Shown: positions 1-10,532, counted from the stretch's first letter. The stretch: DNA of 64,000 nucleotides from Bryobacterales bacterium (GCA_028819215.1 JAPPMG010000031.1:1-64000); one strand, 5' to 3'. Notes: generated from the sequence alone by a model not told the origin. Numbers and translations: made by a program.

Positions 1-433
1 ACATTTCATGGCAAAATAGCCGTCAGACAAACTACGTTATTAATGCGCTGCCCCTAAGACGCGCCCGGAGCCGTTGGAGTGTTCGCCCTAGTCGGTCTCC
101 GGCCCGTTCCGAAGCTGCTCAGCCGAGGGCATGGGCGGCGTGGTTTCTCTCGGAACGGACGCATTCTCACGCTCGAGGAACAGCTGCCCAAGCCGGTCAT
201 CAACTCGTTGGAAATGGGCCTTGAATTCTCCCGATCCGCCGCACGGCTCAGTGCGGAGGGAGGCACCTGTTGCGGACGAGCGATGGCACCGTTCGCGCAC
301 CCGGCCATCCGGACTCGCTCACTCCCGCCTCCCTGAATTCCTTGCCCACATCGGGCCGAGCTGCGCCGTGTGGCGTGGATATTCTGCCTTTTCTCTTCTG
401 AGACCGCCCGCGCCGGGCCCGGTTCGTGTTTCC

Positions 434-1987
434 ATGAAGGCGACGGCGGGCGGAGGTACGGATCAAGTGAACCGCAGGGAAGCAATCAAGGGCATCGCAG
501 GGTCTGGATCGATCGTCTCCGGGGCCGTTTGGAACGGTACGGCCCTCGCGGCTGCGGACCAAGCCGTCGCGTCCGACATCGTCCGCTTCGGTGCCGATAT
601 CGAGCCGCTGGTCCGACTGATTGAGCAGACGCCGCGCCGCCAATGCATCGAAGTCGTCGCAGGGCGGCTCAAGGCGGGGCTCTCATACCGCGAGCTGCTG
701 TCGGCACTGTTCTTGGCCGGCATCCGAAATGTCAGCCCACAGCCGCCGGGATTCAAGTTCCATTGCGTCTTCGTCCTGCACTCAGCGAACCAGTTGAGCC
801 TGGACGCGCCCGACCGCGAGCGGCTGCTGCCTCTGCTATGGGCTCTCGACTATTTCAAGCAGTCGCAGCAGCGGGATGCCGACGAGGGCGACTTCCAGCT
901 GCGCAGCCCCAAAGGACCGCTGCCCTCGGCGAGCAACGCTTGGGGAGAGTTCCACGCCGCCATGCAGTCGTGGGACGAGGAACGGGCGGACCGCGCGATC
1001 ACCGCCCTAGCCCGCACGAAGGGCGGGCACGAGGTCATCGAGGGGCTGTGGCGGTACGGAGCGAGGGACTACCGCAATATCGGGCACAAGGCGATCTTCA
1101 CTGCCAGCGCTTGGCGCACCCTGCAGGCGATCGGCTGGCGTCACGCGGAACCGGCATTGCGGTCGTTGGTCCTCGGTCTGCTGGATTTTGGCACAGATCG
1201 TCGCATGAACGGCTACACGTTCGAGGATCAGTCCCACGCCGCCAATGCGGAGACAGCGAGCAAGGTGCTTCCTAAGCTGCCACCTGACTGGATTTCGGGG
1301 AAATCGACGGACCCGTCGCGTGCGCGGGGCGTATTGGAGGCAGTGCGAGGCGCAGCGCCAATCGCTGCGAGCGGCGAAGTCGCGAAGATGCTGGTGGAGG
1401 GGCAGGTCAACGCTCGCGACGCTTGGGACGGCATCCACCTTGCCGCCGGCGAGTTGATGCTGAGGCTGCCCGGCATTCTCGGAGTCCATTGCGTGACGTC
1501 CGCGAACGCTCTGCACTACGCGTTTCGGATGAGCGGCGATGCCGAGACACGCCTGTACCTGCTGCTGCAGGGTGTCGGGTGGATGGGCCAATTCGCAAAG
1601 TACATGTCGCACGACCGCAAGATGAGGGACTTGGACCTGAGCAAGCTCGAGCGCGCTGATGAGTCCCCGAGCGGCAGCGAAGCAGTCACCGCGATCTTCG
1701 GGCAGCTCGACACGGACATCGACGATGCCGCGCGAAGGGCCTTCGCCTACGCAAAGGATCAACCGGACCTAACAGAGTTTTTCAGGTCGTCGCTCAACAT
1801 TTTGTTCCGCAAGGTCGATGAGTCCCACCGCTTCAAGTACGCAGCGGCGATCTTCGAAGATCTCGCCTTGGTGAGCCCGGCTTGGCGCCCTCACATGCTG
1901 GCCACTTCGACGTACTACCTGCATGGTCCATCTGACCGGGACTCGGCAGCGGTGATGCGCGCTCGCGAGGCCTTGGGCGTCTCCTGA
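434..1987 (+). CDS. Secreted (Tat/Sec-like leader) protein of unknown function, possibly questin-oxidase-like
   Basis: ORF 131..1987; internal ATG at 434 gives MKATAGGGTDQVNRREAIKGIAGSGSIVSGAVWNGTALA, a plausible export leader. Family not recognised with certainty. Confidence 0.6.
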   Translation: MKATAGGGTDQVNRREAIKGIAGSGSIVSGAVWNGTALAAADQAVASDIVRFGADIEPLVRLIEQTPRRQCIEVVAGRLKAGLSYRELLSALFLAGIRNVSPQPPGFKFHCVFVLHSANQLSLDAPDRERLLPLLWALDYFKQSQQRDADEGDFQLRSPKGPLPSASNAWGEFHAAMQSWDEERADRAITALARTKGGHEVIEGLWRYGARDYRNIGHKAIFTASAWRTLQAIGWRHAEPALRSLVLGLLDFGTDRRMNGYTFEDQSHAANAETASKVLPKLPPDWISGKSTDPSRARGVLEAVRGAAPIAASGEVAKMLVEGQVNARDAWDGIHLAAGELMLRLPGILGVHCVTSANALHYAFRMSGDAETRLYLLLQGVGWMGQFAKYMSHDRKMRDLDLSKLERADESPSGSEAVTAIFGQLDTDIDDAARRAFAYAKDQPDLTEFFRSSLNILFRKVDESHRFKYAAAIFEDLALVSPAWRPHMLATSTYYLHGPSDRDSAAVMRAREALGVS

Positions 1988-2350
1988 GACCGCGGCCAGG
2001 CCTGCGAAGGGAATTCGGTCGGCCCCGCCGAAATCGGAACCGTACCGCTACGACTGTCTAACGCACCTTGCGCGGCTTCCGGGGTGGGGAGCCTGCGGGA
2101 AGCAAGCCGAGCAGGTCATCCCCCTGCTCGGTCAGGGAAGAAGAGTTCGTTGAGGACATCGAGGAGTGGCGCGGGCCACACGTCAAGAAACTGAGATCTC
2201 CCTAGGTCGCTGAGTTCCCGCGCCACACCCTCCCCAAGACTCGCAAGCTCCTTTCCGGATCCGCGAAGCAGGGCTTCATTCCTGAATCCGCACGATGCTG
2301 CTGGAGCGGCAAGCGCCGTGCATCGGCCTGCCGAACTACACTGGGAGACC

Positions 2351-3565
2351 ATGGCGCAGCAGGCCTTGGCGGTGACTGGCGGAGACGCTCTGCGCAAAGC
2401 TCCGTACCCGGCGTGGCCGACCATCAGCGGCTCCGACTTGGAGCGGGTTCGCGAGGTGCTCGAAACCTCGGGATGGGGTGGTAGCAGTCCGCCGGTCGCG
2501 AGCTTCGAGAACCTCTTCGCCCAGTATCACGACGCGGCGTTCGGGGTCGCTGTCTCTAGCGGCACGATGGCGCTGGAGCTTGCAATGCACGCGGTTGGCA
2601 TCGGACAGGGCGACGAAGTCATCGTGCCGGCGCACAGCTTTGTCGCCACGGCCACCGCCGTCTGTCGCGTGGGAGGCGTGCCTGTCTTCGTCGATATCGA
2701 AGCGGACACCTACAACATCGACCCCGTGAGGGTCGTAGAAGGGCTTTCCAGCGCCACCAAGGCAATGATTCCCGTGCATTTTGGCGGGGTGATGGCGGAC
2801 ATGGACCGTCTCGGCAGCGTTGCGACGGACAGCAACACGGTCGTAATCGAAGACGCCGCCCACGCCCATGGCGCGGAGTGGTTCGGCACGCGCGCCGGCG
2901 GCTTGGGGACGATCGGCACCTTCAGCTTCCAGAACTCGAAGGCCATGACGGCGGGCGAGGGCGGCATCTTTGTCACCAGCGACGAGGACCTGGCCGTCAA
3001 GGCGCGCTCGATCGCAGACGCCGGACGCCTGCCGGGCAAGGGGTGGTTCGAGCATTTCGAGATCGGGACCAACCTGAGGATGACCGCAATGCAAGCGGTG
3101 CTGCTGGGTTCGCAGCTCGAGCGATTGCACGATCAGATCCGCCTCAGGGCGGCCAACTTCGGCCGTTTCCAGCGAGAACTGGAGGGAGTTCCCGGCATTG
3201 ACCTCCAGGAAGCGCCGCCCGGTGCCACGGTGCAGACGCGGTACATCGTTCCGGGCCGTATCTCCGAAAGCGAGTTCGGGACGGACCGCGACCACTTCGT
3301 CGCCGCCGTTCAGGCCGAGGGCGTGCCCGTGAGGCCGTATTACCCCCATGCCTTGTATGCGAACCCGCTGTTCGACCGGCAGCCGCATCGCGTGCTGCCC
3401 TGTCCGGTCGCGGAAGCTGCGACCCGCAATGCGTTTTGGCTGCCGATGAACATATTCATGGGCACAAGGGATGACGCGGCCGATGCCGCCAAGGCCATAG
3501 TCAAGGTCCACGAAGCATACAGGCGCAGCGGCTCGGGCAAGACGAACGGATCGCCCGCCGCGTGA
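2351..3565 (+). CDS. DegT/DnrJ/EryC1/StrS family PLP-dependent aminotransferase
   Basis: Conserved SSGTMALELAMHAVGIGQGDEVIVPAHSFVATA, VIEDAAHAHGAEW and PLP-lysine region FSFQNSKAMTAGEGG; start taken at ATG 2351. Confidence 0.92.
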   Translation: MAQQALAVTGGDALRKAPYPAWPTISGSDLERVREVLETSGWGGSSPPVASFENLFAQYHDAAFGVAVSSGTMALELAMHAVGIGQGDEVIVPAHSFVATATAVCRVGGVPVFVDIEADTYNIDPVRVVEGLSSATKAMIPVHFGGVMADMDRLGSVATDSNTVVIEDAAHAHGAEWFGTRAGGLGTIGTFSFQNSKAMTAGEGGIFVTSDEDLAVKARSIADAGRLPGKGWFEHFEIGTNLRMTAMQAVLLGSQLERLHDQIRLRAANFGRFQRELEGVPGIDLQEAPPGATVQTRYIVPGRISESEFGTDRDHFVAAVQAEGVPVRPYYPHALYANPLFDRQPHRVLPCPVAEAATRNAFWLPMNIFMGTRDDAADAAKAIVKVHEAYRRSGSGKTNGSPAA

Positions 3566-3590
3566 CCGCCAGCGCGCGCTGGAACCGGTC

Positions 3591-5231
3591 TCAGTCTCGC
3601 CGGGATGGCTCGCGGATTGTGTGTACCTGGCCCGCGGCCAAGCCCTCTATGCGCTGGTCCGTGCCGCTCGGCCAGTGCAGTTCGAGATCGACCTCTGTCG
3701 CCGAGCCCAGCCCGAAGTGAAGCCGCAAGTCGTGTTGCGACAGGTAGCTGCCGCCGCCCCTGACCTCCCCTCGCTGCGTCTTGGCGCCCGCGATCACGCG
3801 CACTTTCGCGCCAATCGCGCTGCGGTTCGATACGCTGCCCTCAAGCTGTAGGACGATCCAGTTGCCCGCAGAGCTGCCCTGCTGGGCCAGCAGGGCCGGC
3901 CGCTCGTTTTGGCTGTTGATCAACGCCTCGACCCTGCCGTCGTTGTCGATGTCGGCCAAGGCCAGGCCGCGCGCCGCGCGCTCTTGCCGCATCCCGGGTC
4001 CGGCGCTGGCCGAGATGTCCTCGAATTTCCGGCCCAGCAAGCTGCGATATAGCACGGGCGGCTCGCGATAGCTGAGGTCGCTGTCGACGAGCGTTTCGAC
4101 TTCGGGGAAGACGTGGCCGTTGACTAGGAGTATGTCTCGCCAGCCATCGTTGTCGGCGTCTAGGAAGCTACAGCCCCAGCCCACGAAGCGTGTATTGACG
4201 CCTAGGCCGTAGCGAACAGTCGAATCGTCGAAGTCGCCGTCTCCGCGGTTGGTGTACAGGGTCGAGCGCTCGTCGGAGAAGTTTGTGCGAAAGATATCGT
4301 CACGACCGTCTCCGTCCATGTCGCCGGCGGCCACGCCCATGCCGGAGAGGGCCTCTCCGTGCTCGTCGAATGCCACGCCGCGCAAGACCGCCTCGTCGGC
4401 AAACGTGCCGTCGCGCTGGTTGATGTACAGGATGGACGGAGTGCGGTCGCAGGCGACGTAGATGTCCGCCCAGCCGTCTCCGTTGAAGTCTCCGCTGACG
4501 GCCCCGAGCGAGTAGTTGCGGCCGGGAGCGGCGATCCCGCTTGCGCGGGACGCGTCCGTGAATCGGCCCGCGCCTTCGTTGCGCAGAAACTCGTTGCGGG
4601 CGAACGGCAGGCCGCGCGGGCCGCAGGCGACGGGCATGTCGCGATAGAAGCAGTACGGGTTCTGGCCCGGTTTCGGCGTGCGCTCGAAATCGAACTCGAG
4701 GTAGTTGGCAATGAACAGGTCTAGATCGCCGTCGTTGTCAGCGTCGAGAAAGGCGCAGCCCGTGCTATAGCTGCCACTGTCGGGGACGGGCAATCGCTCG
4801 AACTGCTCGCCAGACTGGTTGCGATAGAGGCGATTCTGGCCCCAGTAGGTGACAAAGAGGTCGGCGAACCCGTCGTTGTCCACATCGCCGACGCAGGCGC
4901 CCTGCCCCCATCCCTCGCTCAGCAGTCCTGCTTGCTCGGTCACGTCGACGAAGCGCCGCCCACCTTGGTTTTGGTACAAGCGATTCGTGCCGCCCTGCCC
5001 CGATATCACGAAGGCATCGGGCAGGCCGTCGGCGTTGAAGTCTAGGAAGGCGGCACCGCTGCCGGTGGTTTCGAGAATCCAGGCCTTGGATCGGTCTCCG
5101 CCGTTTGGAAATGCGTGTCGCAGTCCCGCGTCAGCGGCGATATCGACGTAGCGGATGGCTTCGGCACCCGCGACCGGGGCGCCGGCAATCAGCAGCGCAA
5201 GCGCCGCGCGTGCGGTGCCGCGCGCCTTCAC
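3591..5231 (-). CDS. CRTAC1 family protein (FG-GAP/VCBS repeats, ASPIC/UnbV C-terminus)
   Basis: Repeated DxDxDG motifs (DFNADGLPD, DVDNDGFAD, DADNDGDLD) and C-terminal SNRSAIGAKVRVIAGAKTQRGEVRGGGSYLSQHDLRLHFGLG. Confidence 0.9.
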   Translation of the reverse strand: MKARGTARAALALLIAGAPVAGAEAIRYVDIAADAGLRHAFPNGGDRSKAWILETTGSGAAFLDFNADGLPDAFVISGQGGTNRLYQNQGGRRFVDVTEQAGLLSEGWGQGACVGDVDNDGFADLFVTYWGQNRLYRNQSGEQFERLPVPDSGSYSTGCAFLDADNDGDLDLFIANYLEFDFERTPKPGQNPYCFYRDMPVACGPRGLPFARNEFLRNEGAGRFTDASRASGIAAPGRNYSLGAVSGDFNGDGWADIYVACDRTPSILYINQRDGTFADEAVLRGVAFDEHGEALSGMGVAAGDMDGDGRDDIFRTNFSDERSTLYTNRGDGDFDDSTVRYGLGVNTRFVGWGCSFLDADNDGWRDILLVNGHVFPEVETLVDSDLSYREPPVLYRSLLGRKFEDISASAGPGMRQERAARGLALADIDNDGRVEALINSQNERPALLAQQGSSAGNWIVLQLEGSVSNRSAIGAKVRVIAGAKTQRGEVRGGGSYLSQHDLRLHFGLGSATEVDLELHWPSGTDQRIEGLAAGQVHTIREPSRRD

Positions 5232-6253
5232 GGAACCTCGCCGATCCGCTTGAGAAAATCGCTGAACTCGCCTTCGGACGGGGCCTGCAGCTCTTCCAGC
5301 GCTTGCTGGACGCGACGGGCGTCCTGGCGTCGCCCCGCATTGCGGTACGCCAGCATGAGGCTGTAATGTGCGGGCTCGCTCGCCGGATGCAGGGCCAGCG
5401 CGCGTTCGAGCAAGGCGATCGCCTCGTCGTACTGTTCCCGGCTGGAGCGTTCTTTGGCCAGAGCAATCAACGCTTCGGGAAACTCGTCGTCCAGTAAGAC
5501 TGCTCGCTCGAAGTGCGCCAGGGCTTCGGATGGTTGGCCCAGCACTTGGAGGATCTGCCCGACTTGAAATTCCGCCACCGCGTCTGAGGGGTTGAGCTCT
5601 AGCTCGGCGCGGAATTCTTCCAAGGCCTCAGTGAGCGCCTCCGGCTCGTGGGAGCGCATCAACAGGGCGCGGCCCAAGCGATAGTGCAGGTTCAGTGTTG
5701 CCGGCGCTTTTTCAATGGCCTTGCGGTATTCGCGAACGGCGTCGTCATAGCGCCCTTGGATCTCGAAGATCTCCGCCGAGAGTTGGTTCACGCGAAACGA
5801 TGCCGGGGCGGATGCAAACATCGCCTCGACCGCCTCGTTCCAGCCCTTCAAGTACAGCCTGGCGGTTTCGTATAGCACGTCGGGGTCGTCGGAGAGCTCG
5901 GCGGGCATGTCTGTCAGAGCCGAAAACGCGGCATCAAATCGCTTTTCTGCGATGGCGCAGCGCGCCATCGCCAGCCCCGCCAGCTTGGCGACGGTCAGGT
6001 CTTGCCTGTCCGTCGCTTCGAGACGTTCCAGAGCCTGCGCGCACTGGCCCAAGGAAGCATCGACGACCGCTTCCAGCGTGGGTGCGCGTGGATCCGAGGA
6101 GGCCGCGAAGCGCTGCTTCGCGGCGGTGTATTCCCCGGAGCCGAAATGCCGCAAGCCATCCTCGAATGGCTGGTCAGCCGTTGCGGGCGCTCCCGCGGCA
6201 AGCAGGCACGCAAGCCCTGCCGCGACAGTCAGTTGGCCCCTAGTGGCCGGCAT
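5228..6253 (-). CDS. Tetratricopeptide repeat protein
   Basis: Tandem TPR units, e.g. DDAVREYRKAIEKAPATLNLHYRLGRALL; overlaps the CRTAC1 gene by 4 nt. Confidence 0.88.
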   Translation of the reverse strand: MPATRGQLTVAAGLACLLAAGAPATADQPFEDGLRHFGSGEYTAAKQRFAASSDPRAPTLEAVVDASLGQCAQALERLEATDRQDLTVAKLAGLAMARCAIAEKRFDAAFSALTDMPAELSDDPDVLYETARLYLKGWNEAVEAMFASAPASFRVNQLSAEIFEIQGRYDDAVREYRKAIEKAPATLNLHYRLGRALLMRSHEPEALTEALEEFRAELELNPSDAVAEFQVGQILQVLGQPSEALAHFERAVLLDDEFPEALIALAKERSSREQYDEAIALLERALALHPASEPAHYSLMLAYRNAGRRQDARRVQQALEELQAPSEGEFSDFLKRIGEVP

Positions 6254-6605
6254 CGTCCATCATCAGGTCCAGCTCGCCGAAGCGGTGGCGGCGGCGGTCT
6301 TCCAAGTACCGGAAGGCCAGCATCGGCGGATCTCCCGGTGCTAGCCGGCCAGTGGGCCTGAGCCGGTCGGACGCGCTTACGCCGATCAAGCCCAGCCGGC
6401 CGGATCGCTCGATGTCCCGAAGCAGCCGAGCCTCTGCGTCTGCGTTGCCTGTGACAGTGGCGGCCGCGCCGAGGGCCAGCACGCCGACGGAGAGCTTCAA
6501 CGCCGCCTCGCGAATCGCTGTCAGCAGCACTTTCACTGAGTGGATTATATGGGAAAGTGGCGAATCCACTGCAGAGCGCGCTCGCTCAGACGGCGGAGGG
6601 ATCAA
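6240..6605 (-). CDS. Small hypothetical exported protein
   Basis: ORF with hydrophobic N-terminal stretch (LKLSVGVLALGAAATVTGNADA) upstream of the TPR gene; true start probably an internal GTG. Confidence 0.4.
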   Translation of the reverse strand: MIPPPSERARSAVDSPLSHIIHSVKVLLTAIREAALKLSVGVLALGAAATVTGNADAEARLLRDIERSGRLGLIGVSASDRLRPTGRLAPGDPPMLAFRYLEDRRRHRFGELDLMMDDAGH

Positions 6606-7869
6606 GGCCCAGCCAGCGGGCGCAGCCCAAGAAGACCTCCTCCGGCCTCTGGGGCGTGTCCGAGGCGGGCAGCGGGAAGTCGGGCGGCGCGATCGCGAAG
6701 AGCGCGTCCATGCCCGTGCCGATGAAGAGATACGCCGTGTTCCGCCGGTACTCGGCGTATTTCTCGCACTCTTGCCAGATGTACTGGTAGAACACTTCCA
6801 AATCGACGTACGAGCCCAGCATGTCTGCCTGCGTCGGAATCGGGTTGGTCTCCTCTTGGTCGGAGTAGATCAGCAGGCTGCTGAACGGCTTGACCTTGTT
6901 GCGGATGCCGAACGAGGCGAGCAATACCGAAGGGCGCGCCCGCCGGATGGCCTGCAAGGACGCCCATTCGACGAACGTGTTGTTGATCAGCAACGTGCCG
7001 TTGCCGTTGAGTAGCACCGACTGGAGGAAGTCCTGCATGACCGGATCGCGTCCGGCGGCTCGCCGCAAGGCACCCGGATTCATCTTCTGCAGGCGCTCGC
7101 CCAGCTGACGTGGCCCCGGAATCTTCTCTTGGGTAACCAGTTCGTTGACATCCTTCATCAGCGCCTGCCGCAGATCGGCCATGCGCTCGAAGCTCAGGCC
7201 GGTCCAGCCGACGAATCCGCGGGCTAGGCGCATGAGCGGGTCAGAAGCCTCGACCACCCAGGTGTCAAACTGGCTTTCGGAGCGTTGCTCGCCGTAGAGA
7301 TCGAAGATGCTGGGGCGCCGCCCGGCCATTGCGGCACCGCTCAACAAGCGGGCCAGATAGTCCTGCAGCGGTGCATCCTCGGACACCGCTAGCGGCACGA
7401 CGCGACCGTGATCGCGGATCCGAGTCCACATGCGGTCGGGTCCCATAGGCAGCTCGGCCGGGGAGACGACGGCTACCAAACGGGGCTTTCCGGCGCGCGC
7501 AACCTCGGCATCGAGCAATGGATCGATCTGGGCGAAGATACCGGCGATGGCTTGGCGCCATTCGGCGAGGTGGCGATTGCGCTGGAGGAAGTCGACGTGC
7601 TCGAGCGTGAAGTCTTTCGTCTTCCAAATCCCCCCGCCGATGTCCATCTTCTGCTCGACCTGCCGCAAGGGGCCGAACAGTTCTGAGACGGCTTCGTCGG
7701 AGGATCGCTCCAGCAGCCCGAACAACCGCTCGAAGTAGTCCTGTTCGGCAGGGAAAAGGCGCTGCCAGTCCCTGATGCGGTCAAGGGAGTAAACGGCGAA
7801 GGTCGCGGGGAGGCGCTCGAAGATGCCGCCATCGATCAGACGCTTGATCGCTGGACTGTAGTTCTGCAT
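6586..7869 (-). CDS. Hypothetical protein, family not recognised
   Basis: 427-aa ORF with natural protein composition (MQNYSPAIKRLIDGGIFERLPATFAVYSLDRIRDWQ...). Confidence 0.7.
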   Translation of the reverse strand: MQNYSPAIKRLIDGGIFERLPATFAVYSLDRIRDWQRLFPAEQDYFERLFGLLERSSDEAVSELFGPLRQVEQKMDIGGGIWKTKDFTLEHVDFLQRNRHLAEWRQAIAGIFAQIDPLLDAEVARAGKPRLVAVVSPAELPMGPDRMWTRIRDHGRVVPLAVSEDAPLQDYLARLLSGAAMAGRRPSIFDLYGEQRSESQFDTWVVEASDPLMRLARGFVGWTGLSFERMADLRQALMKDVNELVTQEKIPGPRQLGERLQKMNPGALRRAAGRDPVMQDFLQSVLLNGNGTLLINNTFVEWASLQAIRRARPSVLLASFGIRNKVKPFSSLLIYSDQEETNPIPTQADMLGSYVDLEVFYQYIWQECEKYAEYRRNTAYLFIGTGMDALFAIAPPDFPLPASDTPQRPEEVFLGCARWLGLDPSAV

Positions 7870-8122
7870 AGCGTCCGGCAGGGCTCGGCACCCGTCGACG
7901 GTCCGTCAGCTCTCATGATCGGCGCTCCACGAAGGGCGCGTATTGAAACGCCGGTCCACAGCGGTCTGCCGCGGCACAGTTGGCGTTCGGACCGCACTTC
8001 GACGATCGTGTCGACCGCACCGCTAGTATCGCCGGAACAGCCGTAGACGGCAAGAGATCTCTGGCGCCGGGCCGTGCGCCGCCCGACAGGGCGTCGGTTG
8101 GCTCCTGCGACAATAGGGGGCC

Positions 8123-8428
8123 ATGATTCACGTCATCGCGTCAATCCGCGTCAAAGAGGGATCCTTGCAGGACTACATCGCCATGTTCAGGGAGAATGTG
8201 CCGAACGTCCTCGCCGAGGACGGCTGTGTCCAGTACGCGCCGTGTGTCGATGCCGAGACTGGCTGGAAGGCGCAGGCCTTGGACCCGCAGCGCATGACCG
8301 TAGTCGAGCAATGGGAAAGCATGGAAGCGCTGCAAGCCCACTCCAAGGCACCGCACATGGTAGCTTTCCGCAAGAAGGCCGGACACCTCGTCGAGGGAAT
8401 GTCCCTACAGGTCGTCGAAGACGCCTGA
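8123..8428 (+). CDS. Antibiotic biosynthesis monooxygenase (ABM/YgiN-like) family protein
   Basis: MIHVIASIRVKEGSLQDYIAMFRENVPNVLAEDGCVQYAPCVD...WKAQALDPQRMTVVEQWESMEALQAHSKAPHM matches ABM domain organisation. Confidence 0.88.
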   Translation: MIHVIASIRVKEGSLQDYIAMFRENVPNVLAEDGCVQYAPCVDAETGWKAQALDPQRMTVVEQWESMEALQAHSKAPHMVAFRKKAGHLVEGMSLQVVEDA

Positions 8429-8450
8429 ATCGATGGAGGCTGCGGACCAT

Positions 8451-9131
8451 CTAGACCGATTCGTGGATCAACCCGCGCCTGCGGGATTCCTCCCGGATGT
8501 CCGCGAACAGCCAGGTGCCTAGGTACATCAGGGGCGTGTCTCCGGCTGCGACCAGTAGTTTGAAGATATAGCTGGCAATGATGACCGCGGTGATCTCGGA
8601 CCACGACCAGACGCCATAGAACAAGATCGTCACCACCGCGGTCGTGTCGATAAACTGGCTGAGCATCGTCGAAGCGTTGTTGCGCAGCCACAGATGCCGC
8701 CCGTCAGTGAGTTTGCGCCAGAAGTGGTACAGCCGAATGTCGACGAACTGCGCGATCAAGTAGGCCACCATGCTGGCGAAGATGGCGCGAGCGCTTTGCC
8801 CGAACACTGCCATGTAGTGGTCTTGGATGGCAGGTTCCTGTAGGTGGGACACTGGCAGCACCCGTCCGATCTGTAGCAGTACCAGCATGTATACCGAAAC
8901 GGCGGCTCCGGTCAGCACGATCGCATTCGCGCGCTGCTTGCCATACAACTCGCTGATGAGGTCAGTGCAGAGGAACGTGATCGGGTAGGGCAGCACTCCC
9001 AAACTGATCGTCGCCACCCCGACGATGGGCAGCGGAACGTCGAGGAACTTGAAGACGAATGTGTTCGCTAGGACCAAGCTGGAGAGGAAGAATCCAGACA
9101 AGATCAGGAACACATAGTCAAAACGCTTCAT
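8451..9131 (-). CDS. Queuosine precursor transporter (YhhQ/VUT family)
   Basis: Multi-TM protein with LPYPITFLCTDLISELYGKQRANAIV, AIFASMVAYLIAQFVDIRLYHFWRKLT and NNASTMLSQFIDT; start at MKRFDYVF. Confidence 0.88.
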   Translation of the reverse strand: MKRFDYVFLILSGFFLSSLVLANTFVFKFLDVPLPIVGVATISLGVLPYPITFLCTDLISELYGKQRANAIVLTGAAVSVYMLVLLQIGRVLPVSHLQEPAIQDHYMAVFGQSARAIFASMVAYLIAQFVDIRLYHFWRKLTDGRHLWLRNNASTMLSQFIDTTAVVTILFYGVWSWSEITAVIIASYIFKLLVAAGDTPLMYLGTWLFADIREESRRRGLIHESV

Positions 9132-9164
9132 ACGGGAGCCCTTCGGCGGTACCATTAGGGTGCC

Positions 9165-10532
9165 ATGTTACGTGCCGGAGGATTGAATCGACGCCAGACG
9201 ATCCGCTCGCTAGCCGGCGGAGGCCTGCTGCTGCCGGGCCTGCTGTCGGAAATGTTTGGCTCGACGGCGGCTGATCCGCTCAGCCCGAAGCAGCCACACT
9301 ACCCAGCCAAGGCCAAGCGGGTCATCTTCCTGTTCATGACGGGCGGCGTTTCGCACGTGGACACGTTCGATCCCAAGCCCTTCCTGCGTCAGAACCACGA
9401 CCAATGGCACAACAAGAACCGCGTCTACAAGGGAGCGGATTGGGAGTTCCGCCCGTACGGACAGAGCGGCATCGAAGTCAGTGACCTATTCCCGCACACC
9501 GGCAAGGTCATCGACGACATCGCAGTCGTGCGTTCGATGACCAACATCAACGGCGACCATTTCGGCGCAACCCTGGGCATCCATACCGGATCGGCGACCT
9601 TCAACCGGCCCAGCATCGGTTCGTGGGTCAGCTACGGGTTGGGCACGTTCAACCAGAACCTGCCGTCATTCATGGTGATCGCACCCGAGATTCCGTATGC
9701 GGGCGGGCAGGTGTGGGGCTCGGACTTCTTGCCGGTGCTGCATCAGGGCACGCGCATTGTGCCAGGTGACGAGCCAATTGCACACATGAGCCAACGGACG
9801 TCCGGCGACCAGCAACGCACCGAGCTGGACCTGCTGGAGTACTTCAATCGGCAACACCTGCAGGGACGCGAGCGCGACACCAACTTGGCCGCCCGCATCA
9901 AGTCGTACGAGACGGCGTTCGGCATGCAGGTGGAAGCGCCCGAGGCGTTTGATCTCACGAAGGAGTCCGACGCGACCCTGAAGATGTATGGGCTCGAGCG
10001 CGGCAGCACTGATGGATTCGCGTGGCAGTGCTTGGTGGGACGACGACTGGTCGAGCGTGGGGTGCGCTTCGTCGAGCTGATCGATGGCGGCACGAGCATC
10101 GACAAGAACTGGGACACGCACGCCAAGATGGCGAACTACAACCGCATGGCCAAGAATGTCGACCAGCCCATCGGAGCGCTGATACGAGATCTGAAGTCTC
10201 GCGGCATGCTGGACGACACTCTCGTGGTGTTCACGACGGAGTTCGGGCGCACGCCGACCTGCCCGTCTCCTGGCACCGAAGGGCGCGGACACCACGCGAA
10301 GGTCTACAGCTCATGGCTGGCTGGCGGCGGGGTCAAGGGTGGCATGGTCTATGGGTCCAGCGACGAGATGGGCTATGACATTGCCGAGAATCCCGTGACG
10401 GTGCATGATTTCCAGGCCACCATCTTGGACCGTCTGGGTTTGGACCACGAGCGGCTTACCTACCGTCACGCCGGGCGCGACTTCAGGCTGACCGACGTGC
10501 ACGGCCACGCGGTCAAGGACATCCTGACCTAA
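9165..10532 (+). CDS. DUF1501 domain-containing protein
   Basis: RRQTIRSLAGGGLLLPGLLSEMFG leader; KRVIFLFMTGGVSHVDTFDPKP; DDTLVVFTTEFGRTP; GRGHHAKVYSSWLAGGGVKGG. Confidence 0.92.
   Translation: MLRAGGLNRRQTIRSLAGGGLLLPGLLSEMFGSTAADPLSPKQPHYPAKAKRVIFLFMTGGVSHVDTFDPKPFLRQNHDQWHNKNRVYKGADWEFRPYGQSGIEVSDLFPHTGKVIDDIAVVRSMTNINGDHFGATLGIHTGSATFNRPSIGSWVSYGLGTFNQNLPSFMVIAPEIPYAGGQVWGSDFLPVLHQGTRIVPGDEPIAHMSQRTSGDQQRTELDLLEYFNRQHLQGRERDTNLAARIKSYETAFGMQVEAPEAFDLTKESDATLKMYGLERGSTDGFAWQCLVGRRLVERGVRFVELIDGGTSIDKNWDTHAKMANYNRMAKNVDQPIGALIRDLKSRGMLDDTLVVFTTEFGRTPTCPSPGTEGRGHHAKVYSSWLAGGGVKGGMVYGSSDEMGYDIAENPVTVHDFQATILDRLGLDHERLTYRHAGRDFRLTDVHGHAVKDILT

Noticed and set aside
2336-3511. 391-aa minus-strand ORF
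   Set aside because: Antisense shadow of the DegT aminotransferase.
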